Shown here in pieces: positions 41,692 to 51,218 of a DNA stretch of 64,000 nucleotides. The notes beneath the pieces were generated by a model that saw nothing but the letters and a program-made list of their open reading frames with translations, had not been told where the DNA came from and did not search any database. Both the position numbers and the translations under genes were made by a program. The stretch lies in assembly GCA_052173655.1 (NCBI GenBank), contig JBQMYD010000004.1, forward strand, positions 211,954 to 275,953, read 5' to 3'. The stretch's first letter is position 1; every line of letters begins with the position of its first letter. This DNA comes from RGIG9060 sp052173655. Its GTDB lineage: Bacteria > Spirochaetota > Spirochaetia > Treponematales > Treponemataceae.

Positions 41692-43887
41692 ATGCCTTTT
41701 ATGCCTGAATTATTAGCTCCCGCCGGGAATCTTGAAGCTTTGGATGCTGCTATCGGAGAAGGTGCCGATGCGGTTTACATGGGATTAAAATCTTTTAACG
41801 CACGTATGCGTTCTTCAAATTTTGCATGGAATCAGTTTGAAGCTGCAGTTCAATCCGTTCATCGTCGACATAAAAAAATTTACGTTACTGTAAATACGGT
41901 CATAGAAGAAAGGGAAACGGAGCGTCTTTATAGATTTTTGGAATATCTCAATCGGGTAGGCCCTGACGGTATTATTGTTCAGGATTTGGGTATTATACGG
42001 ATGTGTCAGGAATTTTTTCCCGATATTGAACTTCATGCTTCTACACAGATGAATATTGCATCCGGTAAAGCTGTAAATCTTTTAAGTAAGGAAGGTGTAA
42101 AAAGAGTAGTACTTGCAAGGGAATTAGGCTTGGATGAAATCAGGCAAATAAAAACTGCTACGAATACAGAGCTTGAAGTTTTTGTTCATGGTGCTCTTTG
42201 CGTTTGTGAATCCGGACTTTGTCTTTTTTCAAGCTATCTTGGAGGAAAATCTGCAAATCGGGGAATGTGTACTCAAGCTTGCCGGCGTTTTTATCAGGCA
42301 GAATATGACGGTTTTGTGGATTCCGGTTATTATTTTAGCCCCAATGACTTGCAACTTATTGATAAAATTCCGGATCTTGTAACGTGCGGTGTAGAATCGT
42401 TCAAAATTGAAGGAAGAATGAAAAGTGCTGAATACGTAGGAAGTGTTACAGCAGCATACAGATATTTGTTAGATAACTGGCAAAAAGATAAAAAAGGCTC
42501 TATTGCTAATGCCAAACGTATGCTTTCAACTGACTTTGCTCGCTCAAAAACACGCTATTGGTACGATTTTAAAAGTTCAAAAACAATTGCAGACAGCGTT
42601 TTAAATCCCAAGCAAGCAGGAGGAACCGGAATTTTTCTTGGAGAAATAGGGCGTGTAAAAATTGTAGAAAATTCAAATGGAGAGAGGGTAACTTACATAA
42701 CTTTAAGAGGAGGTTCTTATCTTCCTGAAGAAAAAGATTCCATAAGATTGCATAAAAAAGATGATAGCGGACGGGAAAGCCATAAAATAAAATCAGTTAT
42801 TTTTGATAAAAAAGGTGTGCAATGGATAGATGTTCCTAAAGGATTTAGCGAAGGCGACAGTGTTTATCTTTTGCAAACAAAATCAATGTCAAAACGCTAT
42901 GACAGAGTTCTTCCTCGTGATTTAACCTCTTTTAGACGACAACCGGGAGGTATGTCTTTGCCTATCTTGGATCTGTCTATTCCTGCAAAAGATAGTTTGA
43001 GCTATTTTCCTGCAGGAATTTATGTTCAAGTTTCTACAGTACAAGATATGTTTGCTGTTCAAAGTGAAAATCCTGTAAGATGTATATTAGAGCTAAATGC
43101 GTCTACAAAAACTTCTCTTTTGGAAAAGAAAGAAATACTCCCGTTTTCAAAAAAGCAAATTTATATTTCTTTGGATCCGTTTTGCCCTCAAGAAATTGAA
43201 AATGACTTGGAAAATACTTTAATTTTGCTTGTTGAAGAAGGTTTTAAATATTTTGTCGTAAATAATCCTGCACAAATTTCAATGTTGAAGTCCTTAAAAG
43301 CAGTGTGTATTGCAGGCCCTTATTTGTATACTTTTAACCGATGGTCAGTCAGCTGGCTTGAAAATCAAAATATAGACGTTTTTGTTTCTCCGTACGAAAA
43401 TTCAAGGCAAAACCTTGAAGCCGTTTACGAACAAAAACATCGCAGTAGAGTTCTTTTGCCGCTTTTTGCTTATCCGGCTCTTTTTAGGATGCGTTTTGAA
43501 CTTCCGGAAAGTTACGATTTTGAATTTTTTACGGATAAAGAAGGCGGGGTTTTTAAGGCTTTATCAACTGAAGACGGGTCTTTTGTTACCCCTGAACGAC
43601 CGTTTTCAATTCTGGATAAAGCTGATTTTATAAAAGCTTCAGGTTTTTCCCGTTTTTTAATAGATTTTTCAAAAACAAAGGTTTCAAAAGGTACTCTTAG
43701 AAATTTGATGAAGTCGTTTTATAAAGGGGAACCTTTAAATGATGTTAGTCGCTTTAATTGGAAGGATGGTTTTTACTCGCCGGAAAAAATGGAAGAATAC
43801 CGTAAAGCCAATGAAAATGCAAATCGGTCAGAAAAATTTGGTAAAAAACGCAATTTTTCCGGTAAAAGTAAAAAAAATTACAAATAG
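41692..43887 (+). CDS. U32 family protein (RNA hydroxylation / 'peptidase' type)
   Basis: The 731-residue protein has the U32 core in its N-terminal 420 residues: PELLAPAGNLEALDAAI, GADAVYMGLKSFNAR, VNTVIEERE, IVQDLGI, ELHASTQMNI, RVVLARELGLDEI, then the Cys-rich HGALCVCESGLCLFS ... GMCTQACRR that binds an iron-sulphur cluster in relatives. FKIEGRMKS follows. Members act in tRNA uridine (TrhP) or 23S rRNA cytidine (RlhA) hydroxylation using prephenate, and some were described as collagenases. The extended C-terminal region matches the longer RlhA-like class; the last 30 residues are Lys/Asn-rich. Substrate is not decided by the sequence. Confidence 0.88.
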   Translation: MPFMPELLAPAGNLEALDAAIGEGADAVYMGLKSFNARMRSSNFAWNQFEAAVQSVHRRHKKIYVTVNTVIEERETERLYRFLEYLNRVGPDGIIVQDLGIIRMCQEFFPDIELHASTQMNIASGKAVNLLSKEGVKRVVLARELGLDEIRQIKTATNTELEVFVHGALCVCESGLCLFSSYLGGKSANRGMCTQACRRFYQAEYDGFVDSGYYFSPNDLQLIDKIPDLVTCGVESFKIEGRMKSAEYVGSVTAAYRYLLDNWQKDKKGSIANAKRMLSTDFARSKTRYWYDFKSSKTIADSVLNPKQAGGTGIFLGEIGRVKIVENSNGERVTYITLRGGSYLPEEKDSIRLHKKDDSGRESHKIKSVIFDKKGVQWIDVPKGFSEGDSVYLLQTKSMSKRYDRVLPRDLTSFRRQPGGMSLPILDLSIPAKDSLSYFPAGIYVQVSTVQDMFAVQSENPVRCILELNASTKTSLLEKKEILPFSKKQIYISLDPFCPQEIENDLENTLILLVEEGFKYFVVNNPAQISMLKSLKAVCIAGPYLYTFNRWSVSWLENQNIDVFVSPYENSRQNLEAVYEQKHRSRVLLPLFAYPALFRMRFELPESYDFEFFTDKEGGVFKALSTEDGSFVTPERPFSILDKADFIKASGFSRFLIDFSKTKVSKGTLRNLMKSFYKGEPLNDVSRFNWKDGFYSPEKMEEYRKANENANRSEKFGKKRNFSGKSKKNYK

Positions 43888-43897
43888 CAAAAAAATT

Positions 43898-44353
43898 TCA
43901 AAAAACAGGTTCCGGTTCAGGGCAGGCTTCAAAAACGGGAATCTCTGAATTTTCCATAATTAATTCGTCCTCATTTTCTTGGTTTTGCAGGTTGGTTTTT
44001 TCAGAATTTTCGCAATTTTTGTTGTAAGAAGGCTTAAATTCCACATGTTCTGCAACTATATAAATTTTTGAGTAGTGTTTTCCGTCGGCACCATCCCATC
44101 TGTTTTGTTTAAGACGTCCTACTATGCGCACTGGTTTCCCCTTTCCTCCGATTGTTGTGCATATTTGTGCAAGTTTTCCCCATGTTTCAATTTCAAAGTA
44201 TGAAACTTCTTTTGAATATTCTCCATTTGAATTTTTTATGGAACGATTCGCTGCTATTGAAAAAGTACAAAGTTTTGTACCTTTTGAAGTTTCTTTAGTA
44301 ACAGGATCTTTGACCATGTTTCCTTCAATGATCAACGAATTAATATTTTGCAT
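43898..44353 (-). CDS. ssb: Single-stranded DNA-binding protein
   Basis: The 151-residue protein has an N-terminal OB fold (residues 1-108): INSLIIEGNMVKDP, TFSIAANRS, VSYFEIETWGKLAQ, GKPVRIVGRLKQNRW and SKIYIVAEHVEF. An acidic, Gln/Asn-containing linker follows. The end (FEACPEPEPVF) is acidic and finishes with a hydrophobic Phe, though it departs from the usual DDDIPF docking tip. The ribosome site TAGGAG is good. Confidence 0.92.
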   Translation of the reverse strand: MQNINSLIIEGNMVKDPVTKETSKGTKLCTFSIAANRSIKNSNGEYSKEVSYFEIETWGKLAQICTTIGGKGKPVRIVGRLKQNRWDGADGKHYSKIYIVAEHVEFKPSYNKNCENSEKTNLQNQENEDELIMENSEIPVFEACPEPEPVF

Positions 44354-44594
44354 AAAATCTCCTATAGGCCTTTTACAAGCCGAATATAATTTTTACCCGC
44401 CGGCAAGCACTTTTATTATTTGTAAGAGAATAAATTTTGAGTTCTGTTTTTTGTAAATTATTAAAAAAATTAAAAAAAAATTACGATAAAATATGGATAG
44501 TGGATTTTTTAGAAAAAATAGACTTTTCGGATAAAGTTTACTTATTTGATATTGTTGTTTTATTTGATTTTATTTATTTATTTGATAAAATTTG

Positions 44595-46514
44595 TTATGC
44601 TTTTTTTATAATGTATAAGATATAAAGTTGAACATATTTTTTTAAAGCGTCCGTTTCTTTTATTTGCTCTAGTGCAGGAGTTTTTACTATGGTTTCTGCA
44701 ATATCTGCAACTTGCTCAGCTGAAAATGAATTGTTTTTTATGGTACGCAAAATCTTTCTGATATAATCTCTAACGTAGCAATTTACATCTTCTGTAAGAT
44801 GATCTCTGGATTGTTTGTTAATCTGTTTATTCCACTGCAAAATATAAGAATTAAGTTCATGTTCCAAAGTTGAACCATACGGAATAAGTTTTTCCTCGAT
44901 CTCCTGTGCAATTCCTTTTAGCTTTTCTTTTTTTGAAACTTTTTCAGTTCCGGGAACTTTTATTTCATCATCGTCTATTTCTGTTTCAATCGCTTTTTTT
45001 GACTTGCTTTTATTCTTTTTTGTAGTGCTTTTACCCTTTTTTAAGAAAAGAGAACAAATCCAAGCTATAAAAGTATTTGTGTACCAAAAAGGCAGTAGAA
45101 TTTTCACATCGGTAGCAATCTCTTGACGAGAAAGCATGAGAATTTCAGAGTACGGAAGCATTTTTCCGTTTGCAAAAATGTAGACTTGCTCGGAAACAGG
45201 ATCGCTTGAACTTCTTATTTCGTAATAAAGAAGTGCAAGAAAATTAGAGTTTAAAAGTGCATGTAAAATTGGAGAACAATCTTTTACGCCACGGATGAGA
45301 CGTTTTTCAAAGTCTTTTTGTTCTTTCATTTCCGGAATATTCTCAAAATTTTTAAAAGCGTTAGTCCATTCTTTTTCTATTTGTTCTTTTATAATGTCTC
45401 TTGCCTCGCTGCACAAACGTAAAATCAGCGAAAAAACTTTTGTTTTCATAATAAAATATGTTGTTCCGGATTCTATCTTGAAAACCAAAAGATCAGGTAG
45501 ATTTCCCTGTTCTGTTGAAACTGTTCTTGAACGTAGCCATGCATTCAAATCATCTTGAGAATACTGTCCTAAAAGTGGAATTCCTTTTGAATCTGTAAAT
45601 TTGCATATATCATCTTTAGTAAAAAAATAAGGAGGCCGGTTTATTATTATTTCAAGATTTTTTAGTGCAGTTTCTCTTTGTTGATTTTTTGTAGTGCAAT
45701 TTTTATAGAAATTAGTAGCAATTTCGATAATATGAATTGATTGAAGAATTCCTATATCTTCAGGGGTCATGTCTTTTACTTTTTCATAATCTTTCCGTAT
45801 GAAGTGGCATAATTGATTCCAGTAGTAAAAATTTTCACCGGCAGCTTCAAGGAGCAGTGTAGTTTCAATAGGTTTTGTGGCAACTGTCGAAAAAAAAGCC
45901 TTTACCGATATATCTTTTCCCGGATTTGAAATTCTTAATTTTTTTAGAAAGTAATCATGGTATTCATCTTTACTAAGCATTGCTCTCAGTTTTCCTACTG
46001 AGCAATCTATTAAATCCATTACAGGTACTGAGGCCGGAAACAGAATAGACGGGGCTTCACTCGTAAATGACAAAAGATATAAGTTTTCATTATTGTTTTC
46101 TTGATTGGCAAGTCTTTCTGTTATGTATTCATCAGCCTTTCTTGTTATTAAAATATCCGGAGTTACATGTTTTTGCAAATCTGCCAACATCGGAAAAGGA
46201 ATTGAACAGTTGTTTTTTATCTGTCTGAACATTTTGGCAAAACGATCCATAAAAAAACTTGTTACAACAATTGCCTGTTTATCAGTTCCTTTATTTATGA
46301 CAATAGCAAATTTTTCAATGGAAAGGACCTCAAGTTCTTTTGTAACTGCCTCGTAAGCGTTGGAAACGTAAGGCAGTAAGTCTTCTTGTTCTTCAAGAAA
46401 TTTTTGTGAATATCTATGCATGTAATCACAAAATCCTTGAAAACTAAAAATTGCGGAATTCTTTTTGGCGGCATAAGACTTTAAAATTGCTTTCAGTTTA
46501 GCTGTCGAATCCAT
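44595..46514 (-). CDS. Large cytoplasmic protein of unknown function
   Basis: The 639-residue soluble protein is not recognised. It looks mostly helical; a Lys/Ser-rich linker at about 500-520 (KKGKSTTKKNKSKSKK) followed by an acidic patch divides a large N-terminal part from a C-terminal helical part (LIPYGSTLEHELNSYIL, HLTEDVNCYVRDYIRKIL). Two hydrophobic stretches near 475 (ILLPFWYTNTFIAWICSLF) could be membrane-associated. A near-consensus promoter lies so close to the ATG that the message would be leaderless. Treponeme-specific proteins of this size with no named domain are known; function is open. Confidence 0.65.
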   Translation of the reverse strand: MDSTAKLKAILKSYAAKKNSAIFSFQGFCDYMHRYSQKFLEEQEDLLPYVSNAYEAVTKELEVLSIEKFAIVINKGTDKQAIVVTSFFMDRFAKMFRQIKNNCSIPFPMLADLQKHVTPDILITRKADEYITERLANQENNNENLYLLSFTSEAPSILFPASVPVMDLIDCSVGKLRAMLSKDEYHDYFLKKLRISNPGKDISVKAFFSTVATKPIETTLLLEAAGENFYYWNQLCHFIRKDYEKVKDMTPEDIGILQSIHIIEIATNFYKNCTTKNQQRETALKNLEIIINRPPYFFTKDDICKFTDSKGIPLLGQYSQDDLNAWLRSRTVSTEQGNLPDLLVFKIESGTTYFIMKTKVFSLILRLCSEARDIIKEQIEKEWTNAFKNFENIPEMKEQKDFEKRLIRGVKDCSPILHALLNSNFLALLYYEIRSSSDPVSEQVYIFANGKMLPYSEILMLSRQEIATDVKILLPFWYTNTFIAWICSLFLKKGKSTTKKNKSKSKKAIETEIDDDEIKVPGTEKVSKKEKLKGIAQEIEEKLIPYGSTLEHELNSYILQWNKQINKQSRDHLTEDVNCYVRDYIRKILRTIKNNSFSAEQVADIAETIVKTPALEQIKETDALKKYVQLYILYIIKKA

Positions 46515-46520
46515 GTATCG

Positions 46521-46549
46521 AGTATAACATTAAAAATATTGTTTTTCAA
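46521..46549 (-). promoter_or_regulatory. Promoter giving a leaderless message for the 639-residue protein
   Basis: On the minus strand: TTGAAA (46549-46544), a 17-base spacer, TATACT (46526-46521). The expected start of transcription, 6-8 bases further, falls on the ATG at 46514. Confidence 0.65.
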
Positions 46550-46675
46550 GGTTTGCTCTGTTAAGAATTTCCAACCCGTTAAGCCGTTTTAAAAGTGTGA
46601 AGTTTAACTATATACTGGCTACAGCCTGTAAAAGCTTTTTTTTGTTTTTTTGTGTGTTTTATAATTTGTTATACG

Positions 46676-46705
46676 TTGCATTTGTTGTAAAAAACAAGGT
46701 ACAAT
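46676..46705 (+). promoter_or_regulatory. Promoter of hisC
   Basis: TTGCAT (46676-46681), an 18-base spacer, TACAAT (46700-46705), followed by a short leader carrying the AGAGG ribosome site. Confidence 0.55.
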
Positions 46706-46722
46706 ACTTGTAAGAGGTTTTC

Positions 46723-47880
46723 ATGTTTTCCAAACGTATTGCAAAATTAAATCCGTATGTACCGGGCGAACAGCCTAAAGATAAAGTTTACATAAAACTT
46801 AATGCCAATGAAAATCCTTATGCTCCATCTCCAAATGTTGCTCTGTCAGTAAAAAATTTTGTTTCAGAATATCTTCAGAAGATGGCTTTTTATCCGGATC
46901 CGGATTCGTTTGAATTGAGAAAGGCAATTGCAAAGCATTTAAATGAAACAGGGGGTTGCATGAATAGTTGCCGTTTTCAAGATGCAATGCAAGATAAAAA
47001 TACTCAAGAAAAAAGTTATTTTGAATTTAAAATTTCTCCCGAAATGATTTTTTGTGGCAACGGGTCGGATGAGGTTTTGTCTTTTATTTTTTATACTTTT
47101 TTTGATTCAGACAAAAATCTTATTATTCCCGCACATACTTATAGCTTTTATCCTGTATATTGTGCTTATTACGATATTCCATTGGCAAAGGTAGATTTAA
47201 ATAAAGACTTTACAATTGACACAAAAAAAATGCTTGAACTTGCACAAAAAAATTGTGGTGGTATGATTTTTGCAAATCCCAATGCACCTACCGCACTAAC
47301 TCTTTGTAAAGAACAAGTGCGTGAAATGCTAAAAAATTATCCTACTGATAAAGTTTTTGTCCTTGATGAAGCTTATGCAGATTTTTCAGACGAATCATGT
47401 CTTTCATTGCTTTTTGAGTTTAAAAATCTTGTGATAATAAGGACTTTTTCAAAATCAATGTGTTTTGCAGGAATGAGGCTTGGATATTGTGTTGCAAATC
47501 CGGAACTTATTGAAAAAATTTTTGTAGTAAAAAATTCGTTTAACCATTTTCCGGTAGATGTTATTGCACAAATTGCAGGAATATCTGCCTGTTCCGATAC
47601 AAGTTACTACGTTGACATCACAAAAAAGATTGTACGGACTCGTAATGAATTTTCAAAATTTTTAAAACAAAACAGTTGGAATTTTTTACCTTCGTCTACG
47701 AATTTTATTCTTGCCTCAAAATGCGGGTTTGACGGAAAATTCATTTATGAAAACATAAAAAATGACGGGATTATAGTAAGGCATTTTGCTGAAAAAAGAA
47801 TAGGAGATTTTGTTAGAATTACTATTGGAACCGATCAACAAATGCAATTGCTTCAAAAATCAATGGAAAAATTAAAATAG
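46723..47880 (+). CDS. hisC: Histidinol-phosphate aminotransferase-like PLP enzyme
   Basis: The 385-residue fold-type I aminotransferase shows LNANENPYAPSP, YPDPDSFELRKAIA, GNGSDEVL, FANPNAPTA, VLDEAYADFS and the PLP Lys in IIRTFSKSMCFAGMRLGY, followed by the conserved Arg in VRITIGTDQQ. HisC converts imidazole-acetol phosphate and glutamate to histidinol phosphate; relatives also act on aromatic amino acids or serve in cobalamin synthesis (CobD). An unusual insert of about 28 residues (CMNSCRFQDAMQDKNTQ region) splits the segment between HLNETGG and ISPEMIF. No other his gene is in the window, so the real substrate may differ. Confidence 0.88.
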   Translation: MFSKRIAKLNPYVPGEQPKDKVYIKLNANENPYAPSPNVALSVKNFVSEYLQKMAFYPDPDSFELRKAIAKHLNETGGCMNSCRFQDAMQDKNTQEKSYFEFKISPEMIFCGNGSDEVLSFIFYTFFDSDKNLIIPAHTYSFYPVYCAYYDIPLAKVDLNKDFTIDTKKMLELAQKNCGGMIFANPNAPTALTLCKEQVREMLKNYPTDKVFVLDEAYADFSDESCLSLLFEFKNLVIIRTFSKSMCFAGMRLGYCVANPELIEKIFVVKNSFNHFPVDVIAQIAGISACSDTSYYVDITKKIVRTRNEFSKFLKQNSWNFLPSSTNFILASKCGFDGKFIYENIKNDGIIVRHFAEKRIGDFVRITIGTDQQMQLLQKSMEKLK

Positions 47881-47903
47881 AAAAGTAGAATAGAAGGAGT
47901 TTT

Positions 47904-48578
47904 ATGAGATTTTTAATTATTTCGGATGGGCACGGAAATTCTGATATGCTTGATAAACTTAACGAAGAATTTAAAAAAAGTGATATAGTTTTGTTTGCAG
48001 GTGATTTTGCAAAATTCGGCAGAAAATCTACAGGGAAACTTTTTCTTGAAAAGCTTGTTTTAAAACATGAAAAAATTTTTGCGGTTTTAGGCAACTGTGA
48101 TGAACAAACTTTTATTGAACAACTTGAAAAAGCAGATATTTCTGTTGAAAATTCTTTGGTTTATTCTGACGGTCTTGTTTTTATAGGTTCAGGCGGAGGT
48201 TCAAAATTTACCGGTACAACTCCTTTTGAACGAGATGAAAAAGATTTAGTTTTTGATCTTCATCTTGTATCGGATCAAATTGAACATGATTGGAGTAATC
48301 TTGTTGTAATTATGCACAATCCTCCAAAAGATACAAAATGCGACATTGTAGGTAAGGATATTCACGTAGGTTCTTCTTTGCTACGGCAGTGGATTGAGCA
48401 GGTAAAACCGCTTTTGGTAGTAACAGGTCATATTCATGAATCTCGCGGTATAGATTCTGTAGGGGAAACTTCAGTTATGAATCCGGGAGCTTTATGCGAC
48501 GGAAATTATGGCGTTGTAGAACTTGAAAATACAAATGGAAGATGGAAGATTACAAAACTGGAATTACTTTCAGTTTGA
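47904..48578 (+). CDS. Calcineurin-like metallophosphoesterase
   Basis: The 224-residue phosphoesterase has all five family blocks: DGHGN (Asp-x-His), VLFAGDFAKFG, VLGNCDEQTF (Asn), MHNPPKD (His) and TGHIHESRG (His-x-His), followed by MNPGA. This corresponds to YfcE/MJ0936-like two-metal phosphodiesterases of unsettled physiological substrate. The ribosome site AAGGAG is good. It lies 23 bases after hisC in the same direction, and its 3' end overlaps the convergent SUMF1-domain gene by 9 bases. Confidence 0.88.
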   Translation: MRFLIISDGHGNSDMLDKLNEEFKKSDIVLFAGDFAKFGRKSTGKLFLEKLVLKHEKIFAVLGNCDEQTFIEQLEKADISVENSLVYSDGLVFIGSGGGSKFTGTTPFERDEKDLVFDLHLVSDQIEHDWSNLVVIMHNPPKDTKCDIVGKDIHVGSSLLRQWIEQVKPLLVVTGHIHESRGIDSVGETSVMNPGALCDGNYGVVELENTNGRWKITKLELLSV

Positions 48579-49544
48579 AGTATCATAAAAATTCCTGCAA
48601 AGTCTAAAACCTATGTAGTTGTAAGCTTCACTTGGATCGTATGCATAACGATCTCCTGCTGCACAAAACGGTGTGTACTTGCTCCAGCTTCCGCCTCTGC
48701 ATACTCTTTCTTTTCCAAATTTTATATTGGTTTCTTCAGAATATTCTGAAAACCAATCATTACAAAATTCAAGTACGTTTCCTGTCATATCATATAGACC
48801 TGCCGCATTTTTTTTGCAACTCGTGGCAACTTCATTTGTTCCGTCAGAATTTATGTTGCATTCTTCCATTCCTGAAAAATCTTCATAACCGGATGGGTAG
48901 TCCCCACGAGCTGTAGAAAGTGAATTTGTCTTTCTTGCAGCATATTCCCATTCCGCTTCTGTTGGGAGCCTGTATCCGTTTGCATTTTTATTGCAGATTA
49001 CAAGATCGAGTTTTGCTGCATCGGTTGCATCTTTTACCGGAAGTCCGTCGTATTCATAACAAGGAGTGAGCCCTTCAATTTCACTCAGTGCATTGCACCA
49101 GACAACTGCATCTCGCCAATTAATTGCTACAACAGGCATAAGTTTTCCGTATTCAGTTGGAGCTTTTCCTCTTCTTCCTGCAGAACCTTCTTGACCCGGA
49201 TTTTCAAATTCATAGCCCATAAAAATTGCTTTTTGCACAATGTTGTACCATAAGGCATATGTTGTTTCAAATTTATTTAATTGATATGGATTTACAAAAG
49301 TTCTGGCTGTAAAAGATTGAGAGTGTTCTCCTATGATATAATTTACAGTACGTTTTGTAATTGTAACCATTGAAATTCCTTTTAATCTTTCTACATTGTC
49401 TGCTTGATTTTCAGAATTGGAACTTTTGAAATAATACCATTTTTCATAATAAGAATTAGTTGGAGATTCTTGTGAAAAAAATTCAAAAGATACGGTTGAT
49501 AAAAGTACAAAAAACACAAAAGATTTTATGAATATTTTTTTCAT
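48570..49544 (-). CDS. Secreted SUMF1/formylglycine-enzyme-fold protein
   Basis: The 324-residue protein has a Sec signal (IKSFVFFVLLSTVSFEFFS) and an FGE-sulfatase-modifying fold: NPYQLNKFETTYALW, MPVVAINWRDAVVWCNALSE, GYRLPTEAEWEYAAR, AAGLYDMTGNVLEFCNDWF, VCRGGSWSKY and YIGFRLCR. True formylglycine enzymes need a specific Cys pair for copper; here Cys residues are present in several places, but no Cys in the expected active-site loop can be fixed by eye, and no sulfatase is nearby. Many treponeme members appear to be non-enzymatic surface or periplasmic proteins. The start overlaps the corA stop (ATGA), so it is translationally coupled. Confidence 0.85.
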   Translation of the reverse strand: MKKIFIKSFVFFVLLSTVSFEFFSQESPTNSYYEKWYYFKSSNSENQADNVERLKGISMVTITKRTVNYIIGEHSQSFTARTFVNPYQLNKFETTYALWYNIVQKAIFMGYEFENPGQEGSAGRRGKAPTEYGKLMPVVAINWRDAVVWCNALSEIEGLTPCYEYDGLPVKDATDAAKLDLVICNKNANGYRLPTEAEWEYAARKTNSLSTARGDYPSGYEDFSGMEECNINSDGTNEVATSCKKNAAGLYDMTGNVLEFCNDWFSEYSEETNIKFGKERVCRGGSWSKYTPFCAAGDRYAYDPSEAYNYIGFRLCRNFYDTSN

Positions 49545-50596
49545 TTTTTTTCCGCCTCCCGTTCCATTTTCATTAGTTTTTTTCGTTCAGCTCTGGTCAT
49601 TTTACTTTGTCTTATAAATTTGAACAAAGTTCCTGTTCTAAAATTTCTTGAGTTTGAAGTTCCGTCAATATTAAAAATATAGTAAGCAGTAAAAACAGAT
49701 ACTATACACATAAAGAATGCAATCAAGGTTGCAAACTTTCCTAATCCTTCAAACGGTAAAGGATAGTTCATTCCAAAAAATCCTGTTATAAAAGTAGGTA
49801 CCATCATAACCAAGTTAATTACAGAAAGTTTTTTCATTACGGCATTTAGGTTGTTTGAAATAACGGAAGAAAACGATTCTACCATTCCATCTAAAATATT
49901 GCTGTAAGTATCTGCCATTTGAAGAGCCTGCCTGTTGTCTATTTCTACGTCTTCAAGCCATTCTTTGTCATCTGCATCAAAAATCAAAATACGTGTTTTT
50001 TCCAGTTTTTCTAAAATCATTTGGTTGCTTTTCAAAGAGGTTGTAAAATATACGAGCGAGTTTTGAAGGTTTAATAACTGGATAAGTTCATCATTTTTTA
50101 TCGCTCTTTGCAACTCTTTTTGGATAGTAGTTGAACGTCTGTTAATTTCTTTTAGGTACCGCAAAAAAGTGTAATCAGCACGGCTTAAGATTCGTGTTAT
50201 AAAAGCCGGGAAATCCGATAACTGAATTTCTTTTACACGGTTTGAGGAAATGTCTTTTAAAACTTCACAATCTGTCCAGCAGATAGTTATGATCATGTTA
50301 TCGTAAAGAATTATTCCCAAAGGTGTTGTAAAATAGTTAATATCTGCACTTGGTACAAACGCCGGTAATCTCATGATAATTAACGTGTAATCGTCTTGTT
50401 TTTCGATACGGGCAAGTTCGTCCTGGTCGAGAATATCCAATATATCTTCTTGAAGGACACCGAAATCTTCTTCAAGAATTCTCATGTCTTCTCTGTTTAC
50501 ATTTCGTGCATCAACCCAAACATGACATTTTTCCGTGAGTTCCGTTCGTTCTTTGCAAATGAATTTTTCATTTTCTTGTTGCCAAAAGGTAATCAT
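49541..50596 (-). CDS. corA: CorA-family divalent metal transporter
   Basis: The 351-residue protein has the large N-terminal cytosolic domain, a long helix (EINRRSTTIQKELQRAIKND) and two C-terminal transmembrane helices. The first ends in the selectivity motif GMNYP and is preceded by LVMMVPTFITGFF. It forms pentameric Mg2+ (or Co2+/Ni2+/Zn2+) channels. The Lys/Arg-rich C-terminal end (MTRAERKKLMKMER) is typical. The ribosome site AGGTGG is good. Confidence 0.93.
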   Translation of the reverse strand: MITFWQQENEKFICKERTELTEKCHVWVDARNVNREDMRILEEDFGVLQEDILDILDQDELARIEKQDDYTLIIMRLPAFVPSADINYFTTPLGIILYDNMIITICWTDCEVLKDISSNRVKEIQLSDFPAFITRILSRADYTFLRYLKEINRRSTTIQKELQRAIKNDELIQLLNLQNSLVYFTTSLKSNQMILEKLEKTRILIFDADDKEWLEDVEIDNRQALQMADTYSNILDGMVESFSSVISNNLNAVMKKLSVINLVMMVPTFITGFFGMNYPLPFEGLGKFATLIAFFMCIVSVFTAYYIFNIDGTSNSRNFRTGTLFKFIRQSKMTRAERKKLMKMEREAEKK

Positions 50597-50775
50597 TTTT
50601 TTCCACCTTAGTAAGGAATTTTGGAGTTTTATCTCCTCGCCTCCGAATTAAATCGAAAATATACTAGTGGATTTTTTTGGAGGCTAAAAATGTAAAAAAA
50701 AGAAATCTTTTACTATCGGGATCCGGGTCCATTTTTGCCTCCTGTAAATATAAAAACTTTTTTGATTTTACCATC

Positions 50776-50804
50776 TTGTCAATTTTTACACAAGGGTGTA
50801 TCCT
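50776..50804 (+). promoter_or_regulatory. Promoter giving a leaderless message for the PilZ protein
   Basis: TTGTCA (50776-50781), a 17-base spacer, TATCCT (50799-50804). The expected transcription start is near 50811, directly at the ATG at 50812, which lacks a ribosome site. Confidence 0.55.
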
Positions 50805-50811
50805 ACTGCGA

Positions 50812-51213
50812 ATGAAGTGCGAGCTTAGAAAAAAAACAAGATATAAAGAAAGTGGCAAGGTAGAAATTTCACAAATATGCCTTTTTGCAGGGGTTTTAGT
50901 CGATGTAAGTGAGCATGGCTGTAGAGTTCGCTTTCCTGCCGTTTTGGATGCAGACAAAGATTTAGACTATGAAATTAAGATAAATTTTGCTAAAAAAGAG
51001 TTCTCAGAACCGTTTGTACTGATAGGGAATATTTCTTGGTTTGAAAATTTTAACGATTTTTGTGAAATCGGTTTTAAACTTTTACGTTCGCCAAGTTCAA
51101 AAGATTTTATTTCTTACATAAAACGTATTGAAAAAGAAATGTCTGTTTTTAATGCCGAAACTGAATTTTTACAAAATCTAAAAAATATAAATTCAAAAGA
51201 CCAAAATCGGTAG
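50812..51213 (+). CDS. PilZ-domain c-di-GMP receptor
   Basis: The 133-residue single-domain protein carries both halves of the c-di-GMP signature: RKKTR (RxxxR) at the start and DVSEHGCRV (DxSxxG) about 30 residues later. Further PilZ strands follow (IGNISWFENFNDFCEIGFKLL). An in-frame ATG at 50677 would add 45 residues unlike the family and precedes the promoter, so I chose 50812. The output partner is unknown. It starts a two-gene operon with the rRNA methyltransferase. The matching phosphodiesterase is at 1728. Confidence 0.85.
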   Translation: MKCELRKKTRYKESGKVEISQICLFAGVLVDVSEHGCRVRFPAVLDADKDLDYEIKINFAKKEFSEPFVLIGNISWFENFNDFCEIGFKLLRSPSSKDFISYIKRIEKEMSVFNAETEFLQNLKNINSKDQNR

Positions 51214-51218
51214 ACTTT

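Noticed and set aside
44437..44625. A 62-codon plus-strand open frame between ssb and the 639-residue protein gene
   Set aside because: It is made of AT-rich, TTTATTTGAT-like repeats that give hydrophobic low-complexity residues, and it has no ribosome site.
48570..49544. The SUMF1-domain protein as a true formylglycine-generating enzyme
   Set aside because: The fold is clear, but the paired active-site Cys could not be located with confidence and no sulfatase gene is nearby.
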